This document shows positions 15,737 to 23,812 of a stretch of 33,346 nucleotides of DNA, one piece after another. The DNA lies in assembly GCA_047975295.1 (NCBI GenBank), contig JBKEDH010000041.1, forward strand, positions 1 through 33,346, in the 5' to 3' direction. Each line of letters begins with the position of its first letter. The first letter of the stretch is position 1. Origin of the DNA: JBKEDH01 sp047975295 (GTDB lineage: Bacteria; Bacteroidota; Bacteroidia; Flavobacteriales; Flavobacteriaceae). A program made the translations under genes and the position numbers. The notes below the pieces were generated by a model that searched no databases, was not told the origin of the DNA, and saw nothing but the letters and a program-made list of their open reading frames with translations.

Positions 15737-17076
15737 TGAAACCGTTAGATATAAAATCCATTTTCTTTCAAAAGAAAAACGCTTCTTATCCAAAAAATAA
15801 GAGTGTTTCCACTTTTCACTTTTCACTTTTAACTTTTCATTTTCCACTTTTCACTTTTCACTTTTCACTTTTAGTTTTTAGTTTTTCATTTTTCACTTTT
15901 CATTTTGTCAATGCACAGAGTTTAGATGATTACCTAAACATTGCTTTAACAAACAATCCCGAGATTCAAAAGTTCGAAAAACAATACGGCATAGCATCCG
16001 AAAAGGTAAACGAAGTAAATGCCATCCCGAACACCGATTTTAGTGCGGGCTATTTTGTAAGCGAACCCGAAACCCGAACCGGACCGCAACGATTTAAACT
16101 TTCGGTAAAACAAATGATACCTTGGTTTGGCAGTATTTCGGCAAGGGAAAATTATGTGAGTGCCTTGGCAGATGCCAAATACGAAGACATTGTAATTACC
16201 AAGCGTAAGTTAATGGCTTTGGTATCGCAATCGTATTACAATTTGTACGCCAATAAAGCTAAACAAAATGTATTGGTAAAGAATATAGATTTGCTTAAAA
16301 CCTACGAAACCATGGCATTGACCTTGGTTGAAGTTGGAAAGGCATCGGCGGTTGATGTGCTGCGTTTACAAATGCGCCAAAACGAAATACAACAGCTAAA
16401 AGATGTATTGCAGCAGCAATTTTTGGCAGAACAGACCAACTTTAACAAACTGCTTAATCGCGATAAAAATATGGTGGTTGGTGTAATTGATGAGCTTAAT
16501 ATTCCTTTGAAGGATTTTGAGGTTTATACCGATAGTTTAACAACGCACCCCGAGTTGGTAAAATTCGATAAATTATACGAATCGGTAACACAATCGGAGT
16601 TATTGAACCAAAAAGATAAAAGCCCGATGATTGGTTTTGGGCTCGATTATATAAATGTTGCAAAACGAACCGATATGACCATGATTGACAACGGAAAAGA
16701 TATTGTAATGCCAATGGTTTCGGTGTCTATCCCGATATTCAACAAAAAATATAAATCCAAAACCCGCCAAAATAAGTTACAGCAGGAAGAAATAACTTTT
16801 CAAAAAAGCGAACGTTTAAATACTTTGGAAACCCGTTTGGATAAGGCCATAACCAACCGGCAATCGGCACGGATTAGCTATGCCACACAACGTAAAAATT
16901 TAGAACAGGCCAATAATGCCGAGTCCATTCTTATAAAAAATTACGAAACCGGAACCATTAATTTTAACGATGTGTTGGATATTCAGGAATTACGACTAAA
17001 ATTCCAAATTCAGCAGATAGAATCCGTTAAATCGTATTATGAGCAAAGCACTTTAATAAATTATTTAATTCAATAG
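15736..17076 (+). CDS. TolC-like outer-membrane factor of heavy-metal RND efflux (CusC type)
   Basis: The 446-residue protein is an outer-membrane efflux protein: SLDDYLNIALTNNPEIQKFE at the start of the mature part, long periplasmic helices, the PEPTRTGPQRFKLSVKQ-like region (FKLSVKQMIPWFG) and the second repeat ending INFNDVLDIQELRLKFQIQQ. The signal region is unusual: residues about 24-57 consist of F, H, S, T and L only and are encoded by the TTTTCAC repeat block (15809-15907). A plausible cleavage site follows at VNA-Q (58-61). No alternative start exists inside the block. It would form the outer-membrane channel for the RND pump. Confidence 0.88.
   Translation: MKPLDIKSIFFQKKNASYPKNKSVSTFHFSLLTFHFPLFTFHFSLLVFSFSFFTFHFVNAQSLDDYLNIALTNNPEIQKFEKQYGIASEKVNEVNAIPNTDFSAGYFVSEPETRTGPQRFKLSVKQMIPWFGSISARENYVSALADAKYEDIVITKRKLMALVSQSYYNLYANKAKQNVLVKNIDLLKTYETMALTLVEVGKASAVDVLRLQMRQNEIQQLKDVLQQQFLAEQTNFNKLLNRDKNMVVGVIDELNIPLKDFEVYTDSLTTHPELVKFDKLYESVTQSELLNQKDKSPMIGFGLDYINVAKRTDMTMIDNGKDIVMPMVSVSIPIFNKKYKSKTRQNKLQQEEITFQKSERLNTLETRLDKAITNRQSARISYATQRKNLEQANNAESILIKNYETGTINFNDVLDIQELRLKFQIQQIESVKSYYEQSTLINYLIQ
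15809..15907. repeat. TTTTCAC-type repeat block forming the OMF signal-peptide region
   Basis: About ten degenerate units of CACTTTTCACTTTT, with variants AACTTTTCATTTTCCAC and AGTTTTTAGTTTTTCATTT, stand in tandem. The same family occurs at 13317-13336 and, on the other strand, at 15322-15375. Here it is read in frame as part of the outer-membrane factor. Confidence 0.85.
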
Positions 17077-17078
17077 AA

Positions 17079-18824
17079 ATGAAAAAATATGCAGTTTATA
17101 TCATAGTTTTAATATCCGGACTGTTTTTGGGTTGGTTACTTTTTGGAAATACTTCCGAAGAAAAACCTGATAATTCACATCAAGAAACAACCAATAAAAA
17201 TGAAATATGGACCTGCTCCATGCATCCACAAATTATGCAGCCCGAACCGGGCGATTGTCCACTATGCGGTATGGATTTAATTCCTACGGAAGCTGGCGCC
17301 GAAGGGCTTTCGGCCAACCAATTCAAACTCACTAAAAACGCTTTGGCTTTGGCAAATATCCAAACCACAAAAATAGGGAATGCTTCAACAGTAGAAAATA
17401 AGGTAACACTCTCCGGAAAAATTGTTGAAAATGAAGCATCGAACACCGTACAGGCCAGTTATTTTTCGGGAAGGATTGAGCGATTAAATGTCAATTCGAC
17501 AGGCGAAACCATAAATAGCGGTCAATTGTTGGCAAGCATTTATTCGCCCGAATTGTACGCCGCACAGCAGGAACTGTTAACGGCATCTTCTTTAAAGGAA
17601 TCGCAGCCCAATCTGTACAAAGCGGTACGTAACAAGTTAAAACTTTGGAAACTTTCCGATAAGCAAATCAATCAAATTGAAACATCGGGAAAGGTTATTG
17701 ATAATTTTCCGGTTTACGCCACGGTTTCCGGTACAGTAACCGAAAAACTGGCAGAACAGGGCGATTACATCAAACAAGGGCAACCACTGTTAAAAATAGC
17801 CAATTTAAATACCGTTTGGGCAAATTTTGATGTTTACGAAAACCAAATCGAATGGTTTAAAAAAGGGCAGGAGGTAAGTATTTCGGCAAATGCCTATCCC
17901 GATAAAGCCTTTACGGGAAAAGTCGATTTTATAGACCCTACTTTAAACACCAAAACCCGTACCGTAACATTACGGGTAGTATTAAACAACAAAAACAACA
18001 CGTTTAAACCCGGTATGTTTGTTAAAGGTGACGTGGAAACTAAGCCAACAACAGTCCAAACCGAAATAGTATCCATTCCGGCTTCGGCAGTTATGTGGAC
18101 AGGAAAACGCTCGGTAGTATATGTAAAAACCAATCCCGACGCACCAGTTTTCGAAATGCGCGAAGTAGAGCTTGGCAGTCAGTTGGGCAACAATTATCAG
18201 GTGTTAAGTGGTTTAAATACCGATGAAGAAATTGTAACCAACGGTACGTTTACCGTCGATGCTGCCGCACAATTACAAGGCAAAAAAAGCATGATGAATA
18301 CTGCAACTACCGGTCATGAAAGCCATTCAAAATCAAAAAACACATCAAATTCTAAAATGATTGAACGGATACATGTATCTTCGGAATTTCAAAAGCAATT
18401 AAAATCTGTTTACAATCGTTATATCGAAGTAAAAGATGCTTTGGTAAATAGCCATGTTGAAGAAGCAAGAGCAGCATCGGAAAATATGCTAATAAGTATT
18501 TCTAAAGTTGATATGAAGCTTTTAAAAGATAATGATGCCCATTTGAAATGGATGGCAATTGAAAGTGATTTAAAAGTTTCGGCAGAAAATATAAAACAAC
18601 AATCGGATATTAAAAAGCAACGTCAGGATTTCGAACAATTATCGTTACAAATTATAAAAGCCTTGGAAATATTTGGTATTAACCAAACGGTTTATTTGCA
18701 ATTTTGCCCAATGGCCCTTCACGACGAAGGAGCTTATTGGCTAAGTAACGAAAAGCAGGTTTTAAATCCGTATTTTGGCGAATCTATGCTAAAATGTGGG
18801 GAAGTAAAAGGAGAAATTAATTAA
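17079..18824 (+). CDS. CusB-type RND periplasmic adaptor with HMBD and DUF3347-like domains
   Basis: The 581-residue adaptor begins with a membrane anchor (MKKYAVYIIVLISGLFLGWL). A heavy-metal-binding domain follows at 43-70 (WTCSMHPQIMQ, GDCPLCGMDLIP). The central part is the membrane-fusion protein: barrel-sandwich (SGRIERLNVNSTGETI, YSPELYAAQQELL, VSGTVTEKLAEQGDYIKQGQ), beta-barrel and membrane-proximal domains. From about 427 on comes a helical domain like DUF3347, with FQKQLKSVYNRYIEVKDALV and the Cys/His site LQFCPMALHDEGAYW. It links the RND pump to the outer-membrane factor and may deliver Cu/Ag/Zn via its CxxM/CxxC sites. It starts 2 bp after the outer-membrane factor stop, in the same operon. 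Confidence 0.93.
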   Translation: MKKYAVYIIVLISGLFLGWLLFGNTSEEKPDNSHQETTNKNEIWTCSMHPQIMQPEPGDCPLCGMDLIPTEAGAEGLSANQFKLTKNALALANIQTTKIGNASTVENKVTLSGKIVENEASNTVQASYFSGRIERLNVNSTGETINSGQLLASIYSPELYAAQQELLTASSLKESQPNLYKAVRNKLKLWKLSDKQINQIETSGKVIDNFPVYATVSGTVTEKLAEQGDYIKQGQPLLKIANLNTVWANFDVYENQIEWFKKGQEVSISANAYPDKAFTGKVDFIDPTLNTKTRTVTLRVVLNNKNNTFKPGMFVKGDVETKPTTVQTEIVSIPASAVMWTGKRSVVYVKTNPDAPVFEMREVELGSQLGNNYQVLSGLNTDEEIVTNGTFTVDAAAQLQGKKSMMNTATTGHESHSKSKNTSNSKMIERIHVSSEFQKQLKSVYNRYIEVKDALVNSHVEEARAASENMLISISKVDMKLLKDNDAHLKWMAIESDLKVSAENIKQQSDIKKQRQDFEQLSLQIIKALEIFGINQTVYLQFCPMALHDEGAYWLSNEKQVLNPYFGESMLKCGEVKGEIN

Positions 18825-19188
18825 AAAGCTTAACCTTGTAGGTTTCAAAAATGTAAATAAATTGTCATGCTGACCCCTGTCGAAGCATCTCTCTTAAAGT
18901 GAATAATTAAAAATGATATATTAAAAAGTAAAACTTTCAGATAAACTTATCATGCTGAGCTTGCCGAAGCATCTGCATCTTTTTAAAAAAGTAAAATAAT
19001 CTTTAGTACATGACAAAAAATAAAAAAATATTCTCAATACATTAAAACTCAAAATATTGAACCCATAGACCTCACAGGTTTTTAAAACCTGTGAGGTATT
19101 GAAAATCAAATTGATAAATCAAGTAAGTTGATTTTTGTTATGTACTAAAAAAATAATCATAAATCATAAACATAAATAAACAAAAACC
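18825..19188. other. Gene-free stretch with three interspersed repeat copies
   Basis: No gene is supported in these 364 bp. Two related units, TCATGCTGACCCCTGTCGAA (from 18864) and TCATGCTGAGCTTGCCGAAG (from 18950), each end in AAGCATCT; a perfect palindrome follows at 19069-19097. These are separate repeat families. No clear terminator or promoter was recognised. Confidence 0.65.
19069..19097. repeat. Perfect palindromic repeat (14-bp arms)
   Basis: ACCTCACAGGTTTT and AAAACCTGTGAGGT are exact inverted arms around a single T. The sequence resembles palindromic interspersed elements seen in other flavobacteria. It has no T-run on the plus strand and is not a typical terminator. Confidence 0.8.
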
Positions 19189-19587
19189 ATGAAACAAGTA
19201 TTTTTAAGTTTGGCCGTAGTTATGGCCTTAGTATTTACAGGATGTAAAGACGAAACAAAAAAAACAGCCGAAACAGCCAATTTAGCCACCGCATCGTTTG
19301 GTGTTCGCGGTAACTGCGGTATGTGTAAAAAAACCATTGAAAAAGCAGCCAATGGTGTTGAAGGCGTTGCCAGTGCAGATTGGGATAAGGCCAAAAAGAA
19401 AATTGATGTGTCTTTTAATGGTGATAAAACCAATACCGATGCCATAGAAAAAGCCATTGCTGCGTCGGGTTACGACACCGAGCATGTTGCCGGTAGTGAA
19501 GAGGCCTATAAAAATCTTCCCGGTTGCTGCCAATACGACCATAATATGGCTATGAACCAAACCGGTGAGGCGGCAAATCATGATTGA
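19189..19587 (+). CDS. HMA-domain lipoprotein, probable periplasmic metal-binding protein
   Basis: The 132-residue protein has a lipoprotein signal with Cys19 (VFTGCK) and a heavy-metal-associated domain from about 35 to 105. The metal motif is GNCGMC (Cys43, Cys46), followed by the usual KKTIEKAANGVEGVASADWD and the AIEKAIAASGYDTE helix. The tail holds GCCQYDHNM, another possible metal site. HMA proteins bind Cu(I), Ag or Zn; here the lipid anchor suggests a role in the periplasm as donor to the efflux system. A strong terminator closes the gene. Confidence 0.9.
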   Translation: MKQVFLSLAVVMALVFTGCKDETKKTAETANLATASFGVRGNCGMCKKTIEKAANGVEGVASADWDKAKKKIDVSFNGDKTNTDAIEKAIAASGYDTEHVAGSEEAYKNLPGCCQYDHNMAMNQTGEAANHD

Positions 19588-19633
19588 TAATCATGAAGGG
19601 CATAATCATTAAAAAGTGTAATGTTAATGTGCT

Positions 19634-19660
19634 AAAAAGAGCCGAAAGGCTCTTTTTTTT
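19634..19660. terminator. Terminator, bidirectional, after HMA gene
   Basis: AAAAAGAGCC, loop GAAA, GGCTCTTTTT and a long T-run form a textbook rho-independent hairpin. The A-run on the other side lets it also serve the minus-strand operon ending at 19811. Confidence 0.92.
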
Positions 19661-19810
19661 ATTTATTAATGATGTGTTTCACTCCTTTTGTACATTAAAA
19701 TAATAAACTCCTTTAAACTTTGTCTATTGGATAAAATGAGTTTTGATGAGAGAGGTTCAATTTTGAGTTTCTTTTTGAAAGAAAATTTAAAATCTCATAG
19801 TTTAAGCCTA

Positions 19811-20689
19811 TTATTTTTTTCGTTTTGGTAGCGGAATTCGGACGGTTTCGTTTGGTACGTGCGGAAAACGATCGGCTTCCCAGTTTTGTTTAGCTTGCTC
19901 TATAATGGCTTTATCCGATGCCACAAAATTCCATTCTATAAAACGTTCTTCGGAAAAAGAATCACCTCCAAAAACATAAACAGTAGTATTCTTGTCCATG
20001 TCGAAATTACATAGTGTACTGTCTTTTGCCACCAAAAGCTGTTTTTCATTATAGGTATGTTCGCCACTTGTTATACTTCCTTTTAAAATATACAATGCAC
20101 TTTCTCCAAAAAGGCTGTCGCCAATAGAAATAGTCTGTGCCGTTTCTGTTTTTATTTCGATAAAATAAGTCGGACTCATTATAGGTACCGGCGATTTTTG
20201 TCCAAACAATTCTCCTGCTATAAGCTTAAAGTTAGCACCTTGCATGCTCCATTCGGGAATTTTGTTTGCTGGAATATGATGGAAGGATGGTTCGCTCTGT
20301 TCGATTTCTTTTGGCATGGCGACCCAAATTTGCAAACCATGAAGCATTTTATCGCTATATCTAAACCGTTCGGGAGTACGCTCGGTATGGACAACACCTT
20401 TTCCTGCAATCATCCAATTGACAGCCCCTGGTTCTATTTCTATTTCGGTACCCAAGCTATCACGGTGCATAATAGCACCTTCGAACAAAAAGGTAAGTGT
20501 TGCCAAACCTATATGCGGATGCATGGCAACATCTAAATTATCATGTTTGTCCATACATGCCGGCCCCATATGATCGATAAAGATAAAAGGTCCCACCATG
20601 CGTTTCTGCCTAAAAGGAAGCAGACGTCCCACCATGAAATGGCCAATATTGGCAGCACGTTCTTCTATAACAAGTTTTGTGTTCGACAT
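19811..20689 (-). CDS. Pirin family protein (second pirin of operon)
   Basis: The 292-residue bicupin has the pirin metal ligands His57 and His59 (MHPHIGLAT), His101 and Glu103 (GVVHTERTPE), and the pirin N-terminus VGRLLPFRQKRMVGPFIFIDHMGP. Bacterial pirins of this type often act as quercetinase-like dioxygenases or redox-linked regulators in the cytoplasm; the substrate here is unknown. Its ATG overlaps the stop of the preceding gene (TAATG), so it is translationally coupled. It is the last gene of the five-gene minus-strand operon. Confidence 0.93.
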   Translation of the reverse strand: MSNTKLVIEERAANIGHFMVGRLLPFRQKRMVGPFIFIDHMGPACMDKHDNLDVAMHPHIGLATLTFLFEGAIMHRDSLGTEIEIEPGAVNWMIAGKGVVHTERTPERFRYSDKMLHGLQIWVAMPKEIEQSEPSFHHIPANKIPEWSMQGANFKLIAGELFGQKSPVPIMSPTYFIEIKTETAQTISIGDSLFGESALYILKGSITSGEHTYNEKQLLVAKDSTLCNFDMDKNTTVYVFGGDSFSEERFIEWNFVASDKAIIEQAKQNWEADRFPHVPNETVRIPLPKRKK

Positions 20690-20997
20690 TACTTGGCAAA
20701 TTTTAATTTATTAAGCATTTCGTTTGCAACGGTATCAGAATAAATACCGTAGGAGTTTACCATTATCCCTTTCAATTTATATTTTTCGGACGAAATAGCA
20801 TACAGAATCGATGAACTTTCCGGACTGGAATCGCCATCTTCGAATCTAAAGGTTTTATCTATTTCAAATTCGTTATGAAATATTTTATATTGCCCTTTAC
20901 GGCATTCTAAACAGTTTTCTTTTAGATTGAAATCTTCGACATAGCCTTGTTTTTTTAAACCAGCAATACCTTCTATTAAATTATCGTAATCTTCCAT
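20689..20997 (-). CDS. Small CxxC protein, often labelled PRPP synthetase-like in Bacteroidetes
   Basis: The 102-residue protein has the pattern GLKKQGYVEDFNLKENCLEC, then FEIDKTFRFEDGDSSPESSS and LYAISSEKYKLKGIMVNSYG. Bacteroidetes proteins with this pattern are frequently annotated 'phosphoribosylpyrophosphate synthetase', but at 100 residues there is no room for that enzyme, so the name should not be trusted. The single CxxC might bind metal. It is coupled to the pirin gene behind it. Function unknown. Confidence 0.75.
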   Translation of the reverse strand: MEDYDNLIEGIAGLKKQGYVEDFNLKENCLECRKGQYKIFHNEFEIDKTFRFEDGDSSPESSSILYAISSEKYKLKGIMVNSYGIYSDTVANEMLNKLKFAK

Positions 20998-21076
20998 ATT
21001 AATTTATTATTGAATGCTTTTAATTAAAAACTTATTTAAATTCCCTAATCTAACAAAAAAGTTTAACGCGTTAAAA

Positions 21077-21394
21077 TTATAATTTATCATAGCCTTTAAA
21101 CCGTTTATCTACAATACGTTTCCATTCGGAATGCTTTTTTATATAGGCAAAAACGTAGGGACAGAACGGCAAGAGCGAAAAACCGTTGTTTTCGATATAA
21201 TGCAAGGTTTTTTCTACAACTGCCAACGCGGCTCCCGTACCTGCCAGCTCGGCTTCGACCTCGGTATGTACCAAAGCAATTTGCTTGCCCATTACACCAT
21301 AATTGATAAAGGCATAATGGCCATTTATTTTTATCTCGAAACGTTTTTTTTCTTCGTTTTTTACTAAAGGTATGTTTTCAAATTCCGGTTTCAT
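21077..21394 (-). CDS. Short GNAT-like N-acetyltransferase (YidJ/Gcn5-related, PF14542-like)
   Basis: The 105-residue protein has the shortened GNAT core: HYAFINYGVMGKQIALVHTEV, the acetyl-CoA loop region EAELAGTGAALAVVEKTLHY, and FSLLPFCPYVFAYIKKHSEW. This matches the small 'GNAT family N-acetyltransferase' proteins that bind acetyl-CoA with a minimal fold. Substrate unknown. It sits between two pirin-operon genes with short spacers (79 and 56 bp). Confidence 0.85.
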   Translation of the reverse strand: MKPEFENIPLVKNEEKKRFEIKINGHYAFINYGVMGKQIALVHTEVEAELAGTGAALAVVEKTLHYIENNGFSLLPFCPYVFAYIKKHSEWKRIVDKRFKGYDKL

Positions 21395-21450
21395 TTTTTA
21401 AATATATAAAATAAGCAGCTCTAAAGACAGAACTGCTTTTGGTTTATTGT

Positions 21451-22323
21451 TTAATCTTCTAAATACCCAAATTTTCCGGTATTAAAATCCTGGAAAGCCT
21501 CGATAAGCTCTTCGTGGGTATTCATTACAAACGGGCCGTGTGCCGCAATGGGCTCGTTAATGGGCGCTCCACTTAATACCAAGATTACGGTATCTGTTAA
21601 GGCTTCAACAGCAAAGGTTTCACCATCGTTGCTAAACATTACAAAATTGTCTTGGGGTACATTTGTGGTGGTGTTAATTTTGGCATCTCCTTCTACCATT
21701 AACAAAGCCGTAGTATAGTTTGAAGGAAACGAAAATTGGGTTTTTGTTCCCTTTTTCAACCTTACATTGTACATGTTAATTGGCGAAAAAGTTGAAGCAG
21801 CACCTTTGTTTCCATTGTAATCACCGGCTATTATTTCGACTTCGCCTTTGTTTTCGGGTAAGGCCACTTTGGTTATCTGACTATTGGCTATGGCTTGGTA
21901 TTTGGGCTTACTCATCTTATCCTTTGCCGGTAAGTTTACCCAAAGCTGTACCATTTGGAATTCACCTCCATTTTTACTCCATTCGGTTTCGTGGAATTCT
22001 TTGTGCAGCACACCACTGGCAGCGGTCATCCACTGTACATCGCCTTCGCCTATTACGCCTCCGCCACCAGAACTATCGGCATGTTCTACGCGCCCCTTAT
22101 AGGCTATGGTTAGGGTTTCGAAACCACGGTGTGGATGTACGCCCACTCCTTTTGGCTTATTGGTTGCCGGAAAATTATATTTTGAATTATAATCCAGCAT
22201 AATAAACGGATCCATACGCTGCATGGTCGATGTGCCAGGTATAAAGTTATGTACCCTAAATCCGTCGCCAACAAAATGAGGAGTTCCGGGCTTGGTCACT
22301 TTTTCTATACTTCTTGTCTTCAT
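21451..22323 (-). CDS. Pirin family protein (first pirin of operon)
   Basis: The 290-residue bicupin has metal ligands His63 and His65 (VHPHRGFETLT), His107 and Glu109 (GVLHKEFHETEW). It belongs to a different pirin subgroup from the other pirin in the operon: its N-terminus is KVTKPGTPHFVGDGFRVHNF and its C-terminus contains GAPINEPIAAHGPFVMNT. Cytosolic; likely an iron-bound dioxygenase-like or stress-related protein. It follows the 116-residue gene by 25 bp. Confidence 0.94.
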   Translation of the reverse strand: MKTRSIEKVTKPGTPHFVGDGFRVHNFIPGTSTMQRMDPFIMLDYNSKYNFPATNKPKGVGVHPHRGFETLTIAYKGRVEHADSSGGGGVIGEGDVQWMTAASGVLHKEFHETEWSKNGGEFQMVQLWVNLPAKDKMSKPKYQAIANSQITKVALPENKGEVEIIAGDYNGNKGAASTFSPINMYNVRLKKGTKTQFSFPSNYTTALLMVEGDAKINTTTNVPQDNFVMFSNDGETFAVEALTDTVILVLSGAPINEPIAAHGPFVMNTHEELIEAFQDFNTGKFGYLED

Positions 22324-22348
22324 TATTTATGTTCTTTCTGTTAATGGT

Positions 22349-22699
22349 TTAATTCATATTTATTTTACAAGCAAGTTCCATTTCGAAAGCATTGTCTAAA
22401 AACCTATGGTTTAAAGCTGCTTTTTTTTGGGATCTGAAAGCTTGTTTTACATTGGTTGCCAGTTCTTCTTCATTGGAAAAACATACCACAGAAACATTAT
22501 GATTAAACAGATTCGCAATTGTTCGTAGTTTGTTTATTTCAATTTCTGCGATATCGGTCGATACTGCTATAATTTTATAATCGTGTTGTTGTAAAATGGT
22601 TAAAGCTGTCTCTACATTTACTACTTTATCGATTTTCCAATTTAGAATTTTTACATTTACATTTTGGTTTGCTACCACCAATACTTTTAAGGTATTCAT
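22349..22699 (-). CDS. Unrecognised 116-residue protein, first gene of pirin operon
   Basis: The family was not recognised. The protein alternates strand and helix (LKVLVVANQNVNVK, YKIIAVSTDIAEIEINKLRT, VSVVCFSNEEELATNVKQAF), which resembles a small Rossmann-like or receiver-like domain without the usual phospho-Asp pocket. It is not secreted. A 24-bp element shared with yceI lies 52 bp upstream of its ATG, so it is the likely first gene of the regulated operon. Confidence 0.65.
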   Translation of the reverse strand: MNTLKVLVVANQNVNVKILNWKIDKVVNVETALTILQQHDYKIIAVSTDIAEIEINKLRTIANLFNHNVSVVCFSNEEELATNVKQAFRSQKKAALNHRFLDNAFEMELACKINMN

Positions 22700-22750
22700 T
22701 TTATATTCCTTTCTTTTACAGTATAAAATTAGCGTAACTTAAACTGCTGT

Positions 22751-22774
22751 ACATTGATGTATGATAAGAAGTTT
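22751..22774 (-). promoter_or_regulatory. 24-bp element upstream of pirin operon, shared with yceI
   Basis: The core is ACATTGATGTATGATAAG followed by AAGTTT; the part TACATTGATGTA is a near-perfect inverted repeat (TACAT/ATGTA). The same 24 bp occur at 23664-23687. It lies 52 bp upstream of the first operon gene on the minus strand, a good position for an operator or activator site. Confidence 0.65.
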
Positions 22775-22812
22775 TTATTGAACTGTTTAAACTTTTTTTA
22801 TTGGTTTATTAA

Positions 22813-22960
22813 GAGCCTGTTTAAATTTATATCAATTGTTTTTCTGCGCATAATTTTGTTAAAATTTAATCAAGTAGTCCAGCTATTATCTTCTATTTTG
22901 CCTCATTATACAGCAAAAATAAACTATACAAAAGTCTATCATACAAATTTAAACAGGCTC
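22813..22960. mobile_element. MITE copy A (148 bp), flanked by TAA target duplication
   Basis: The element has terminal inverted repeats GAGCCTGTTTAAATTT and no coding capacity. TAA stands on both sides (22810-22812 and 22961-22963). It matches the copy at 28678-28826 in inverted orientation with five substitutions and one indel. The GAG ends and 3-bp TAA duplication suggest mobilisation by an IS5-type transposase (inference). It fills most of the gap between the pirin operon and yceI; the 340-bp gap holds nothing else but the 24-bp element. Confidence 0.88.
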
Positions 22961-23039
22961 TAAGCTAATTTTTAAAGTATAACAATGTAATGATTTGTTT
23001 ATGAGTATATTACATGTAATTTGTTATGTGTTGGAAAAA

Positions 23040-23603
23040 TTATTGTTTTTTCATCTCCAAATCAACTACAATATTGACTTTATCGCCTATAACATTAATT
23101 GGAAATTTGTTTCCTATGCCGTAATCGCTCCTTAATAGACTTCCCGTTACTTTAAAGCCTGCCGTTGTTCCTTTATCGTTTGCAATTGTACCATTGTACT
23201 CCATGGTAAAACTGTGGTTTAAAGTTATGCCGTGTAGGTTAAGTGTTCCTGTTATTTTATAAGTATTTTTATCTACTGCTTTTACAGATGTACTGGTAAA
23301 AGTTATTTTCGGATACGTTTTGACTTCGAAAAAATCCGGACTTTTTAAATGATTGTCTCTTGGCTCAACTTCGGTATCGATAGAATTTAAATCTACTACA
23401 ACCGATATTTTGGCATCGCTAAAATCTTCTTTTCCAGAAGTTATGGTTACTTCAAACGTTTTAAAAATACCAGATACATCCGAAATGGTTAAATGGGAAA
23501 CCTCGAACCCCATTCGGCTATGGGTCGGATCGTTTTTCCATGTTTGAGCCAAGATAAGCCATGGCATTAATAACATGATGGTAATTATAGATCTTGTTTT
23601 CAT
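23040..23603 (-). CDS. YceI family periplasmic protein
   Basis: From ATG 23603 the protein has 187 residues with signal peptide MKTRSIITIMLLMPWLILAQ. The mature part is a YceI lipocalin-like barrel: DPTHSRMGFEVSHLTISDV, GIFKTFEVTI, DLNSIDTEVEPRDNHLKSPD, FEVKTYPKITFTSTSV, YKITGTLNLHGITL and FKVTGSLLRSDYGIG. YceI proteins bind polyprenyl/amphiphilic ligands in the periplasm and are often stress-induced. The frame could start at 23612, but MKTRS is preferred. The 24-bp element 61 bp upstream links its control to the pirin operon. Confidence 0.93.
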   Translation of the reverse strand: MKTRSIITIMLLMPWLILAQTWKNDPTHSRMGFEVSHLTISDVSGIFKTFEVTITSGKEDFSDAKISVVVDLNSIDTEVEPRDNHLKSPDFFEVKTYPKITFTSTSVKAVDKNTYKITGTLNLHGITLNHSFTMEYNGTIANDKGTTAGFKVTGSLLRSDYGIGNKFPINVIGDKVNIVVDLEMKKQ

Positions 23604-23663
23604 AATACACAAATTTTGTTAAATATTTAATTTTCACAAATTTCTCTATTAATTTATATATCC

Positions 23664-23687
23664 ACATTGATGTATGATAAGAAGTTT
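23664..23687 (-). promoter_or_regulatory. 24-bp element upstream of yceI, shared with pirin operon
   Basis: This is an exact copy of the element at 22751-22774 in the same orientation, 61 bp upstream of the yceI ATG. Sequence around the two copies differs, so only this block is shared. It probably binds a common regulator. Confidence 0.65.
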
Positions 23688-23812
23688 AAAAAGCAGAATA
23701 ATAACTCATTTAAAAGGGTATATTTACAACTTGACCCCTCATTTTGACCTAATATCGTGATAATAAATACCTTGGGATTTTTTTTATTATGTTTGTCTCT
23801 CTTGATTGCAAA

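Noticed and set aside
15809..15907. Regular short repeats as a possible CRISPR array
   Set aside because: Units are short, degenerate and have no spacers; no cas gene is present, and the block is read as coding sequence.
20198..20536. Plus-strand 112-aa frame inside the pirin gene
   Set aside because: Antisense shadow of a well-conserved pirin.
22754..22963. 69-aa frame between the pirin operon and yceI
   Set aside because: It consists mainly of MITE copy A sequence and has no protein-like pattern.
23788..23795. TATGTTTG as -7 box of the GT4 gene
   Set aside because: No TTG at proper spacing; too weak to list as a promoter.
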